Assembly: GCA_029055565.1 (NCBI GenBank)
Contig: JAIDCZ010000031.1
Coordinates: 81,083 to 120,203, forward strand
DNA from: Clostridiales bacterium
GTDB taxonomy: Bacteria; Bacillota; Clostridia; Christensenellales; Pumilibacteraceae
Direction of reading: 5' to 3'
DNA: 39,121 nt
Part shown: positions 8,842 to 16,738 of the stretch, piece by piece
How the letters are laid out: each line of letters starts with the position of its first letter
Position numbering within the stretch: position 1 is the stretch's first letter
Notes under the pieces: generated by a model
Seen by the model: the letters and a program-made list of their open reading frames with translations, nothing else
What the model was told of the DNA's origin: nothing
Databases searched by the model: none
Program-made: the position numbers and the translations under genes

Positions 8842-11544
8842 ATGGGACTTATATCTTTTATAACGGGAAGTGATAACCGTCGTAACGTTAAGCGGTTGTC
8901 GGCCAAAGCGGAGCAAGTGCTTGCGCTCGAGGACAAGTTTGCCGCGATGTCGGACGACGAGCTGCGCGGAATGACCGAGCAGTTTAAAAAGCGGTACAAC
9001 GAGAACTTTGAAACGCTGGAGGATCTTTTGCCCGAAGCGTTTGCGGTAGTGCGCGAGGCGAGCTGGCGCGTACTGCATATGAAGCACTTTAAGGTTCAGA
9101 TTATGGGCGGTATCGCTTTGCACCAAGGCCGCATAGCCGAGATGCGTACGGGCGAGGGTAAAACGCTTGTGGCGACTCTACCCGCGTACCTTAACGCGCT
9201 TACCGGCAAGGGTGTGCATATAGTAACGGTCAACGACTACTTGGCGCGCTACGCCGCCGAGCTGGTCGGTAAAATTCACCGGTTCCTCGGACTTACAGTC
9301 GGCGTTGCCGTTTCGGGCATGCGTCCCGACGAAAAGCGCGCGGCGTACAACTGCGACATAACGTACGGCACCAACAACGAGTTGGGCTTTGACTACTTGC
9401 GCGACAACATGGTAGTGCGGCGCGAGGACATGGTTCAGCGCGATCTTGCGTTTGCCATAATCGACGAGGTCGACTCCATACTTATCGACGAGGCGCGCAC
9501 GCCGCTTATAATTTCCGGTCGCGGCGGCAAGAGCAGTGAAATGTACAGCCGCGCCAACCGTTTTGCACGGCGCTTGGTCGCGGACGAGGATTATGAAATA
9601 GACGAGAAAAAGCGGGCTATTAACCTTACCGAGCACGGTATAGAGCGCGCGGAAACGTACTTCGAGGTAGAGAATCTTGCGGATATAGAAAACACCGATC
9701 TTTACCATTACATTAACAACGCGCTTAAAGCGAACTTTATAATGCACCGCGATCAAGACTACATCGTCAACGACGGCGAGGTAGTTATAGTCGACGAGTT
9801 TACCGGTCGTCTTATGATAGGGCGTAGGTACAACGACGGCTTGCACCAAGCCATCGAGGCTAAGGAGAACGTGCGCATTCAGTCGGAAAACAAGACGCTT
9901 GCCACCATTACCTTCCAAAACTACTTCCGTTTGTACGACAAGCTGTCCGGCATGACCGGTACCGCCAAGACCGAGGAAAACGAGTTCCGGTCCATTTACA
10001 AGTTGGACGTCGTTACCATTCCCACCAACGTGCCCAGCCAGCGTATCGACGAAAACGATTTGCTGTTTATCAACACTGCCGGCAAGCTTCGCGCTATCGT
10101 AGCGGACATTAAGGAGTGCTACGACCGCGGTCAGCCGGTGCTCGTTGGTACGACCAACGTAGAAAAGAGCGAGGAGCTTAGCAAGATACTGCGGCGGGAG
10201 AAAATTCCGCACAACGTGCTTAACGCCAAAAACCACGCCAAGGAAGCGTTTATCATAGCGCAAGCGGGTAGACTGCACCAAGTGACCATAGCCACCAACA
10301 TGGCCGGTCGTGGTACGGATATTATGCTTGGCGGTAACGCCGAGTTTATGGCTAAGGAGCGCATGCTTAAGGACGGCTACGCGGAGGAAGACATTGACGC
10401 CGCTGCGTCGGTGTTCCCCGCGCAGAACGAGATTATAGCCAAGGCGCGCGAGTTGTATCAAAAATATATGGACGAGTTCAAGACCGAAATAGCCGCCGAA
10501 AAGGAGAAGGTTATAGCTGTCGGCGGTCTGCGCATTATCGGTACCGAGCGGCACGAGTCGCGGCGTATCGACAACCAGCTTCGCGGTCGTGCCGGCCGTC
10601 AAGGCGATATAGGTTCGTCCATATTCTATCTTTCGTCCGAGGACGACGTGCTTCGGCTTTGGGGCGACAGACTGAAAAAGGTTATGGCCATGTTCAAGGT
10701 GGACGAGGATACGCCGCTGGAGGCCAAAATTCTTACCAAGCAGATCGAGAACGCGCAACGCAATATAGAGGGGCGCAACTTCTCTATCCGTAAATCCGTT
10801 CTCGAATACGACAACGTTATGAACACCCAGCGCGAAATTATTTACGCCGAGCGCAGTAAGGTTCTTAAGGGAATGCCTATGCGCGACGAGATTCTTAAAA
10901 TTTTGCGCGAGCGTTGCGACATGGTTGTGGACGCCAGCACCGATCCCAAGGTCGATTACGACGAGTGGGATTCCGAGGCGCTTAACCGCGATATAGAGCG
11001 CAAGTTCTTGCCCGAGGTTAAGGAATTCTTTGACGAGGACAAGCTGAAAAACTACACCGTAGACGAGCTTAAGGACATGCTGTACGACAGTGTTTTGGCG
11101 ACCTACCAAGCCAAAATCGACGAGGCTACCGCGCACAACGTCAACTTCGAGGAGATAGAGCGGTACGTCATGCTTCGCGTCGTCGACCAGAAGTGGATGG
11201 ACCACATCGACAACATGGACGCGCTTCGCGGCGGCATCGGACTCAAGGCGTACGGGCATCAAGATCCCGTTATTGCGTACCAGCAAGAGGGCTTTGAAAT
11301 GTTCGACGAAATGATAAACAACATTCACGAGGACGTTATAGTTATGCTTATGCACGCCAACGTGGAATATCCGCCCGAACCGCCTAAGCAAGAAACCGTG
11401 CTCGTGGAAAACCACGGCGACGGCGAGCGCCACGTTCAAGACACCGTGGTTACGCCCAAAACCAAGCAAGTCGGCCGTAACGACCTTTGTCCGTGCGGTA
11501 GTGGCAAAAAGTACAAAAACTGCTGCGGCAAAGACGAGGAGTAA
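8842..11544 (+). CDS. secA: Preprotein translocase ATPase SecA
   Basis: The motor ATPase that drives unfolded preproteins through the SecYEG channel at the inner face of the membrane. The 900-residue length is normal. Visible marks: Walker A M-R-T-G-E-G-K-T near residue 100, the D-E-V-D-S-I-L-I-D-E-A-R-T-P box near 208, the helicase-type N-M-A-G-R-G-T-D motif, and R-G-R-A-G-R-Q-G-D. The C-terminus has the zinc/SecB-binding motif C-P-C-G-S-G-K-K-Y-K-x-C-C-G. A GAGGT ribosome site lies just before the ATG. In many Firmicutes secA lies directly before prfB; here a tRNA-like gene and a DUF2828 gene on the other strand separate the two. Identification is certain. Confidence 0.98.
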   Translation: MGLISFITGSDNRRNVKRLSAKAEQVLALEDKFAAMSDDELRGMTEQFKKRYNENFETLEDLLPEAFAVVREASWRVLHMKHFKVQIMGGIALHQGRIAEMRTGEGKTLVATLPAYLNALTGKGVHIVTVNDYLARYAAELVGKIHRFLGLTVGVAVSGMRPDEKRAAYNCDITYGTNNELGFDYLRDNMVVRREDMVQRDLAFAIIDEVDSILIDEARTPLIISGRGGKSSEMYSRANRFARRLVADEDYEIDEKKRAINLTEHGIERAETYFEVENLADIENTDLYHYINNALKANFIMHRDQDYIVNDGEVVIVDEFTGRLMIGRRYNDGLHQAIEAKENVRIQSENKTLATITFQNYFRLYDKLSGMTGTAKTEENEFRSIYKLDVVTIPTNVPSQRIDENDLLFINTAGKLRAIVADIKECYDRGQPVLVGTTNVEKSEELSKILRREKIPHNVLNAKNHAKEAFIIAQAGRLHQVTIATNMAGRGTDIMLGGNAEFMAKERMLKDGYAEEDIDAAASVFPAQNEIIAKARELYQKYMDEFKTEIAAEKEKVIAVGGLRIIGTERHESRRIDNQLRGRAGRQGDIGSSIFYLSSEDDVLRLWGDRLKKVMAMFKVDEDTPLEAKILTKQIENAQRNIEGRNFSIRKSVLEYDNVMNTQREIIYAERSKVLKGMPMRDEILKILRERCDMVVDASTDPKVDYDEWDSEALNRDIERKFLPEVKEFFDEDKLKNYTVDELKDMLYDSVLATYQAKIDEATAHNVNFEEIERYVMLRVVDQKWMDHIDNMDALRGGIGLKAYGHQDPVIAYQQEGFEMFDEMINNIHEDVIVMLMHANVEYPPEPPKQETVLVENHGDGERHVQDTVVTPKTKQVGRNDLCPCGSGKKYKNCCGKDEE

Positions 11545-11663
11545 TTTTTACTTTCGTGTGTTTACTGAGTAATTGATTGTGCGTTGCGCCCGAGTAAGTT
11601 TGTATCAATAAAAATTACGCGACGCCACGTATTTAATTCAGAATTAGGAATTAAGAATTCAGA

Positions 11664-11775
11664 ATTGTGGCGGCTTTGCCGCATTAAGGTTGAGATTCCT
11701 CGCGTTGCTCGGAATGACAAAAGTCCTACGAAGCGCTGAATGTATTCCGAGCATTTTTTGCCCACCGAGGAATCT
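11664..11775. repeat. Structured intergenic repeat with nested inverted repeats
   Basis: It starts with the same ATTGTGGC...ATTAAGG...GAGATT core as 8445-8479. Then AGATTCCTCG (11693-11702) pairs with CGAGGAATCT (11766-11775), and inside it TGCTCGGAAT (11706-11715) pairs with ATTCCGAGCA (11744-11753). The GGAATGACA segment is typical of small dispersed palindromic repeats. No ORF is present. Confidence 0.6.
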
Positions 11776-11800
11776 TAACGTAATTATCTATAAACAACAT

Positions 11801-11832
11801 AAAACCACATGCTTGATTGCATGTGGTTTTTG
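11801..11832. terminator. Bidirectional terminator between secA and the DUF2828 gene
   Basis: AAAACCACATGC (11801-11812) pairs with GCATGTGGTTTT (11819-11830), with A and T tracts on both sides. It can end secA on the plus strand and the DUF2828 gene on the minus strand. Confidence 0.85.
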
Positions 11833-11843
11833 ATTTACTCGTA

Positions 11844-13373
11844 TTATTTTTGAGCCGATTTAAACGCTTTTTCCACGGCGGCGTAGCGCGGCGCGTTTAT
11901 TTGGTCCAGTAGGCATTTGTACGGATCGAGCGAGCCGGATAGAACCATTGACAGCACAATCGGGCTGAACCCGCTTATGAGTGCGACGCCCATATCGTTG
12001 GTTTTGAGCGGCACGGTGCGCGTGCGACTGCAAATGTTCCAGAATATCAAGCGGGGAAGCTTGTAGCCGTGTTGCTCATAGCGCGCTCCGATTTCCTCAA
12101 ATAGGCGATTATCCACCTTGCTGCGCTCGTCGTCGGCATTGGTTACGGCGCAACCGTCAAACTCCATGTCGGAGAGTATAAGCACGCTTGCCGGCAGTTC
12201 GCTTTGCTTCATTTTGTGCTTGACCGCAGTCGTCAAAATAAGATCGAATACCGCTTCGATATTGGTGTTGGCCGCCTCGGAATGGGTGAGCGCTAATGCC
12301 AGCTTGTCGTGCAGACTGTTGCAGTGCGCAAAGCTGACGATTTGCGGGTTTTCGCTGAACGTTATATACGTGTCCTTGAACTGGCCTTTGCAACGTTCGG
12401 CAAAGTATATAGCCAATGCGTTGGCAACCTCCAACGCCGTAAGATTAGTGTTGCCGACGTGCATGGTCATGCTTCCCGATCCGTCCGCTACGCACAGCGT
12501 GGTGTCGTTGCCCTCAACGTAGTCGGGCAGTGCCTTCCATAGCATTTCCGTAGTTTCGTCTTGCGGCTTGATTGCCCAGAAGTCGGTGTACTTGTGCACG
12601 ACGTCGTGGGGGAATAAGACCGACGCGTTTATTTTCGTTTCGCCGCGCTTCAGTGCTTCGAGGTACTTTTTGCGCCGCTTTTCGTCGTGCTTTAAAAACG
12701 CTTTGCCGTACAGTAGGTTGGCCTTGCTCGGCACCTTGGCGTACTGTATTTTGCTCCACGCGTTGGCGCTCGTCGCTACTTCCGTTACGCCAACATACTT
12801 GCGCAAGCCGCTCAGCGTTTGGCGGTACTGCTTTGCCGTCATGCCGAGTTCGGACATGACGAGCTTTGCAAGCGCGCGCGTTTGCTCCGACGTCGCGTTT
12901 ATTGACGGCAACCATTTGGCGAGTAGCGATACCGGCTTGCCCTCGGATTCGTTTCGTATATCCGCGTTCAACTGCTTTTTGATTATTTTTGCAACGTCGC
13001 TTTTGAGCGCGGTGTTTAGCAGTAGCACCAAAGTGTCCCAGCGCGTGTATTTGGGTATTAGCGGCAACAGAGCTTTTGCAAGCTTTGGCTCACTGCCGGC
13101 TAAGGCGTACATGCACAGTCTGAACAGTCTGCGTTCGCCCATACCGCCGCGCACGTCGCCGGCAAAAAACAACCACTTCGTTGCGAGCAGTTTATCCTCG
13201 TAGAACGCGCGGGAAAATACGTTTACGACTTCCGCCGCCGAAACGTTCCTAAGCGACGACACGGCAAAATTGAGGTCGAGTAATTCTCGACCGGTCGTGC
13301 GGTAGCCGACCGCGCCGTTTTCCGTCAGCGAAAGATTGAACTCGTCGTTCGCGACCGATTGGAGATTTTTCAT
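11844..13373 (-). CDS. DUF2828 family protein: HEAT-like domain plus vWA (Ro/TROVE-like layout)
   Basis: 509 residues. The N-terminal half is helical with DUF2828 signatures (G-D-V-R-G-G-M-G-E-R-R-L-F-R, L-L-A-K-W-L-P-S-I-N-A, V-P-S-K-A, K-I-N-A). The C-terminal half is a von Willebrand A fold: MIDAS D-G-S-G-S-M near residue 295, I-T-F-S-E-N-P-Q, L-S-D-M-E-F-D, and a closing A-L-I-S-G-F-S-P motif. Function in bacteria is unknown to me. The HEAT plus MIDAS-vWA layout resembles Ro60/Rsr RNA-binding proteins. The gene lies 157 bp downstream of a tRNA-like gene on the same strand, and no separate promoter is evident. The start is uncertain: the ATG at 13373 has no ribosome site close by, while GGAG is ideally spaced for an in-frame ATT six codons upstream. 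Confidence 0.85.
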   Translation of the reverse strand: MKNLQSVANDEFNLSLTENGAVGYRTTGRELLDLNFAVSSLRNVSAAEVVNVFSRAFYEDKLLATKWLFFAGDVRGGMGERRLFRLCMYALAGSEPKLAKALLPLIPKYTRWDTLVLLLNTALKSDVAKIIKKQLNADIRNESEGKPVSLLAKWLPSINATSEQTRALAKLVMSELGMTAKQYRQTLSGLRKYVGVTEVATSANAWSKIQYAKVPSKANLLYGKAFLKHDEKRRKKYLEALKRGETKINASVLFPHDVVHKYTDFWAIKPQDETTEMLWKALPDYVEGNDTTLCVADGSGSMTMHVGNTNLTALEVANALAIYFAERCKGQFKDTYITFSENPQIVSFAHCNSLHDKLALALTHSEAANTNIEAVFDLILTTAVKHKMKQSELPASVLILSDMEFDGCAVTNADDERSKVDNRLFEEIGARYEQHGYKLPRLIFWNICSRTRTVPLKTNDMGVALISGFSPIVLSMVLSGSLDPYKCLLDQINAPRYAAVEKAFKSAQK

Positions 13374-13417
13374 GAAGTCGTTCGTAATGGTTTTCTCCGT
13401 GTGGTGAGTGAATAGAT

Positions 13418-13504
13418 AATAGATAAGAGATAAGAGATAATAATACAAAGCGGCGATAGTATTATCCGCTAATTTTATTTATTCATTTTTATCTCTTATC
13501 TATT
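13418..13504. repeat. 16-bp perfect inverted repeat
   Basis: AATAGATAAGAGATAA (13418-13433) is the exact inverse of TTATCTCTTATCTATT (13489-13504), with an inner ATAATAC/GTATTAT pair. It lies between the tRNA-like gene and DUF2828 and would fold in their joint transcript. The AGATAAGAG units look like slippage-type expansion. Confidence 0.65.
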
Positions 13505-13530
13505 CTATTAGGCGCATTTGCGCTGCTTTG

Positions 13531-13644
13531 TGGGAGCGGCGGGACTCGAACCCGCAACCTCTGGCTTTTGATACAAAAAACTTGCTGTTTGGGATTATTT
13601 CTAACCCCGTTTCTCCGCGCGCTACCAAATTGCGCTACGCTCCC
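13531..13644 (-). tRNA. tRNA-Pro-like gene with anticodon arm replaced by about 50 nt (tRNA mimic or interrupted tRNA)
   Basis: On the minus strand a 7-bp acceptor stem (GGGAGCG/CGCTCCC), TA, a 4-bp D stem (GCGC/GCGC with a T-T-G-G-T loop), and a 5-bp T stem (GCGGG/CCCGC) with loop TTCGAGT and discriminator A are all perfect, as in a proline tRNA. CCA is not encoded. Between the D arm and the variable loop there are about 57 nt instead of 17, with no pairing 5-bp anticodon stem. This part can form GGGGTT/AATCCC and TTTTG/CAAAA hairpins instead. Total length is 114 nt. A strong promoter precedes it. It could be a tRNA with an unusual insertion, a tRNA-shaped non-coding RNA, or a pseudogene; the anticodon cannot be assigned. 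Confidence 0.55.
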
Positions 13645-13655
13645 ATGCGTATGGT

Positions 13656-13686
13656 ATTATATAACATAATTATTAGTTTATGTCAA
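13656..13686 (-). promoter_or_regulatory. Promoter of the tRNA-like gene
   Basis: Minus-strand TTGACA (13686-13681). A TATATA box lies at 17-bp spacing (13663-13658) and an overlapping TATAAT at 19-bp spacing (13661-13656). Either places the transcription start a few bases before the tRNA-like 5' end, arguing that the locus is transcribed. Confidence 0.65.
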
Positions 13687-13711
13687 TAGGTGTGCGATAG
13701 TTTTTCGTTTG

Positions 13712-13753
13712 ATATTCTATTAAAGCGTTTGTTTTTTCAAAAGGCTTGACTTA
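13712..13753 (+). repeat. Direct repeat of the prfB promoter upstream half, copy 1
   Basis: 42 bp matching 13818-13859 at 35 positions, including the AAAAGGCTTGACTTA end that carries the -35 box. The hairpin repeat copy C sits immediately after this copy, where a -10 box would be, so this promoter half is inactive. Confidence 0.65.
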
Positions 13754-13803
13754 CTTCTTTTGAAAAAGAAGTAAGCAAGAAAACTTTACACAAGTTTTTG
13801 TGC
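13751..13803 (-). repeat. Hairpin repeat, copy C (reverse orientation)
   Basis: Palindrome TTACTTCTTTT / AAAAAGAAGTAA (13751-13774), then GCAAGAAAACTTT and a decayed partner arm up to 13803. Same family as 88-139 and 22048-22089, inverted. It lies between two copies of the prfB promoter upstream half. Confidence 0.7.
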
Positions 13804-13817
13804 GTAAGCGTAATTGC

Positions 13818-13859
13818 ATATTCTATTAGTTTCTTTGTTTTTATAAAAGGCTTGACTTA
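13818..13859 (+). repeat. Direct repeat of the prfB promoter upstream half, copy 2
   Basis: Second copy, 106 bp after the first. Its TTGACT is the working -35 box of prfB. Confidence 0.65.
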
Positions 13860-13880
13860 AATTGGGTTTGCGGATATAAT
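13852..13880 (+). promoter_or_regulatory. prfB promoter, predicted leaderless
   Basis: TTGACT (13852-13857), 17-bp spacer, TATAAT (13875-13880). The ATG begins at 13890, 9 nt after the -10 box, and there is no ribosome binding site, so a leaderless mRNA is predicted. Confidence 0.75.
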
Positions 13881-13889
13881 ATATTCGTA

Positions 13890-14987
13890 ATGGATATTGA
13901 AGAATGCACGAGCAAAATACTCGGCGCCAAGACTATGGTTGATGGCGCGTACGCGGCCGTAGCGCCCGACAAGCTGAAGGAGCGGCGGGCGTATCTTGCC
14001 GAGCGCCAAAACGATCCCAATCTTTATTCCGATCCCAAGGAGGCGCAAGCGGTAAACAGCGAGGCCAAGTATATAGACGGCACGCTTGCCAAGTTTGACA
14101 AGCTGTTCCAAACCGCTACCGATTTGCTGGGCATGGCGGAGCTGTTGGGTGTTGAATCCGACCCCGAGCTGTTGCAAGAGTTATACGCCGAAACGGACGC
14201 GTTTTGCGCCGCGGCGGAGGAGGCGCAGATTTCGGCGCTGTTAAAGGGTGAGTACGACAAGTCCAACGCCATACTTTCCTTGCACGCGGGCGCCGGCGGG
14301 ACCGAGGCGCAAGACTGGGTGTCGATGCTGTTTCGCATGTACAAGATGTATTGCGACAAGGCCGGCTACGCCGTGGAAGTGATAGATAGGCTGGACGGCG
14401 ACGAGGCGGGAATAAAGAGTATAACGTTTATTGCGCGCGGCATAAACGCGTACGGCTATCTTAAGGCCGAAATGGGCGTGCACCGTTTGGTGCGCATATC
14501 ACCGTTTGACGCCAACGCGCGGCGGCATACGTCGTTTGCCAGTCTTGAGGTTATGCCCGAAATTAAGGACGACGTAACTGTTACAATCAATCCCGACGAC
14601 ATTCGCGTAGACACCTACCGCAGTAGCGGTGCGGGCGGTCAGCACATAAACAAAACGGACTCGGCCATTCGCATTACGCACTTTCCCACCGGCATAGTGG
14701 TTACTTGCCAAAACGAGCGCAGTCAGACCCAAAACCGCGAGATGGCTATGACCATGCTAAAGAGTAAGCTCGTCGAGCTGAAGGAGCGCGAGGCCGCGGA
14801 CAAGGCCGCCAGCCTTAAGGGCGTGCTTAAAAAAATAGAGTGGGGCAGTCAGATACGCTCGTACGTGTTCCAGCCGTACACGCTGGTAAAAGACCACCGC
14901 ACCGAGTTTGAAAAAACGGACATTCAGTCCGTTATGGACGGAAATATCGAGGGCTTTATTCTTGACTACCTTAAAAAAGCGAACTGA
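13890..14987 (+). CDS. prfB: Peptide chain release factor 2
   Basis: Recognises UGA and UAA stop codons and triggers peptide release on the ribosome. The 365-residue length is that of full RF2. The stop-recognition tripeptide S-P-F (in R-I-S-P-F-D, near residue 207) identifies RF2 rather than RF1, and the catalytic G-G-Q loop (S-G-A-G-G-Q-H-I-N) is present. The frame is continuous: there is no internal TGA near codon 25, so the usual programmed +1 frameshift control of RF2 is absent. It is probably transcribed with tsaD, whose ATG begins one base after the prfB stop. Identification is certain. Confidence 0.97.
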   Translation: MDIEECTSKILGAKTMVDGAYAAVAPDKLKERRAYLAERQNDPNLYSDPKEAQAVNSEAKYIDGTLAKFDKLFQTATDLLGMAELLGVESDPELLQELYAETDAFCAAAEEAQISALLKGEYDKSNAILSLHAGAGGTEAQDWVSMLFRMYKMYCDKAGYAVEVIDRLDGDEAGIKSITFIARGINAYGYLKAEMGVHRLVRISPFDANARRHTSFASLEVMPEIKDDVTVTINPDDIRVDTYRSSGAGGQHINKTDSAIRITHFPTGIVVTCQNERSQTQNREMAMTMLKSKLVELKEREAADKAASLKGVLKKIEWGSQIRSYVFQPYTLVKDHRTEFEKTDIQSVMDGNIEGFILDYLKKAN

Positions 14988-14988
14988 T

Positions 14989-15999
14989 ATGAAAGACATT
15001 TGCATTTTGGGAATAGAAACGTCGTGCGACGAAACGTCGGCGGCCGTGCTTAAAGGCGATGCGTTGCTCAGCAACGTTATTTCGTCGCAGATAGATATTC
15101 ACCGTCGATTCGGCGGGGTAGTTCCAGAAATCGCGTCGCGCAACCATTTGACCGCCATTCTGCCGGTAATTGACGAGGCGCTCGAAAAGGCGGGCGTTAC
15201 CAAGGCTGATATTGACGCGGTGGCCGTCACCTACGGCGCGGGGCTAGTGGGGGCGCTACTCGTTGGCGTATCCGCGGCCAAGGCGCTTAGCTATGCGCTT
15301 GGCGTGCCGCTGTATGCCGTTAATCACATAGAGGCACATATTGCCGCAAACTACATATCCACGCCCGAGCTGAAGCCGCCCTTCCTTGCGGTGGTTGCAA
15401 GCGGCGGACATACCGGCGTGTGCCGCGTGGACGGACTTAACAAGTTTACAATGCTCGCGTCCACCACCGACGACGCGATAGGCGAGGCGTTTGATAAAGT
15501 GGCGCGCGCGGTCGGCTTGCCGTACCCCGGCGGGCCGGAAATAGACAAGCGTGCCAAGCTCGGCCAACCTAACATTAAATTCGTCGAGCGCAAGCGCAAG
15601 ACTGACGAGCTTAGCTATTCCGGACTGAAAACGGCGGTAATCAACTACTTGCACACTGCCGAACAGCGCGGGCAACAGCCGGTGTTGGAGGACGTATGCG
15701 CGTCGTTCCAGCACACAGCGGTGGATATGCTTGCAGACGTTGCCGTGGCTACCGTTAAAAAGTCGGGCATAAAAACTGTCGTGGCGGCGGGCGGCGTTTC
15801 CGCCAATTCCTACCTCCGCGACAAGCTGAAATCGGAATGCGAAGCGCTTGGCTGTGCGGTGCACTTTCCGCCGATGTCGCTGTGCACCGACAACGCGGCA
15901 ATGGTGGCCATGCGTGCCAAGCATATGATAGAGGGCGGGGTCGCGCCGGCGGGGCTTGACCTAAACGCCAAAAGCTACTTAAAGATAGAGGGAAACTGA
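14989..15999 (+). CDS. tsaD: tRNA N6-adenosine threonylcarbamoyltransferase
   Basis: Transfers the threonylcarbamoyl group to A37 of ANN-decoding tRNAs, together with TsaB/TsaE, to make t6A. 336 residues, normal for the family. Visible: the N-terminal G-I-E-T-S-C-D-E-T-S motif of the ASKHA fold, the metal-binding N-H-I-E-A-H (near residue 110), V-A-S-G-G-H-T, and a C-terminal A-A-G-G-V-S-A-N-S-Y-L and C-T-D-N-A-A-M. The start at 14989 lies one base past the prfB stop without a clear ribosome site, so translational coupling is likely. An upstream in-frame ATG at 14908 lies within prfB and is rejected. Confidence 0.96.
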   Translation: MKDICILGIETSCDETSAAVLKGDALLSNVISSQIDIHRRFGGVVPEIASRNHLTAILPVIDEALEKAGVTKADIDAVAVTYGAGLVGALLVGVSAAKALSYALGVPLYAVNHIEAHIAANYISTPELKPPFLAVVASGGHTGVCRVDGLNKFTMLASTTDDAIGEAFDKVARAVGLPYPGGPEIDKRAKLGQPNIKFVERKRKTDELSYSGLKTAVINYLHTAEQRGQQPVLEDVCASFQHTAVDMLADVAVATVKKSGIKTVVAAGGVSANSYLRDKLKSECEALGCAVHFPPMSLCTDNAAMVAMRAKHMIEGGVAPAGLDLNAKSYLKIEGN

Positions 16000-16000
16000 T

Positions 16001-16681
16001 ATGCAAAAGAAAAACGGTCTTAACGATTCCGACAAAGTGTTTGTAGCCGTCGCGCTGTGGATTGCGAGCATAGTGATATTCGCAACGGCGTTGACGTTGC
16101 CTATGCTTCCCGACAACGTGACTACATTTTACCATCCGTCGGAGCTTAATTTGCCCGATTATTACAGCAAGTATAACAACCTTTTGCTTATACTCATGTC
16201 GCTTATACCGGCGTCGATAATACTGATTACTGCGTTTTTTAAGCGCCGCAACAGACTGCAAAACAACTTTATCTCGCTAATGCTGTTTTGCATAATGCTG
16301 TCGCTGTTGATAAGTAGTGTAATAATATTCGGCATTACCGAGCAGTTCGATTCGAGCAGTTCGGTCAAGTCCATAAACTTCCACGCGCTCGGGTCCACCG
16401 TATTTCTGTTTGCGCTGTCTACGTTCACTTCGTTCGTGCCGATGATACTCGATAGCGCGCGGTATGCCGACAAGCTGGCAAACGATACGGGCTACAAGTG
16501 GGGCGTATTGCGCGTTGCGGCCAAGTATTGGAACGTAGGCGCGTACGGCTTTTTGCTGACGGCGGTCGCGTGCGTGTTCACTCCCGACGCGTTTTGTTAT
16601 ATTCCGCTTATCGTAAGCATCGCGGCGTACTTGATTTTCGTGCTCGCTATGGGTAATAAGAACTCCAAAGCCGCCGCGTAA
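16001..16681 (+). CDS. DUF1648-like membrane protein
   Basis: 226 residues with about six hydrophobic segments, so an integral membrane protein. The first loop (L-P-M-L-P-D-N-V-T-T-F-Y-H ... Y-Y-S-K-Y) resembles the DUF1648 domain found in SdpI-like immunity/signalling proteins, where a short extracytoplasmic loop with P-D and S-K follows the first helix. This is a weak family match made by eye. It starts one base after the tsaD stop with AGAGGG before it, so it is the last gene of the prfB-tsaD unit. Its role is unknown. Confidence 0.7.
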   Translation: MQKKNGLNDSDKVFVAVALWIASIVIFATALTLPMLPDNVTTFYHPSELNLPDYYSKYNNLLLILMSLIPASIILITAFFKRRNRLQNNFISLMLFCIMLSLLISSVIIFGITEQFDSSSSVKSINFHALGSTVFLFALSTFTSFVPMILDSARYADKLANDTGYKWGVLRVAAKYWNVGAYGFLLTAVACVFTPDAFCYIPLIVSIAAYLIFVLAMGNKNSKAAA

Positions 16682-16706
16682 ATAAGCGTAAATTAAATAC
16701 CAAACT

Positions 16707-16738
16707 AAAAAAATCGGATATTAACTATCCGATTTTTT
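16707..16738. terminator. Bidirectional terminator
   Basis: ATCGGATA (16713-16720) pairs with TATCCGAT (16726-16733), between A and T tracts. It ends both the prfB-tsaD unit and the convergent XRE gene, and overlaps the XRE gene's last codons. Confidence 0.85.

Noticed and set aside
9178-11469. 763-residue open frame on the minus strand opposite secA
   Set aside because: It mirrors the codon pattern of secA, has no ribosome site or family likeness, and secA is certain.
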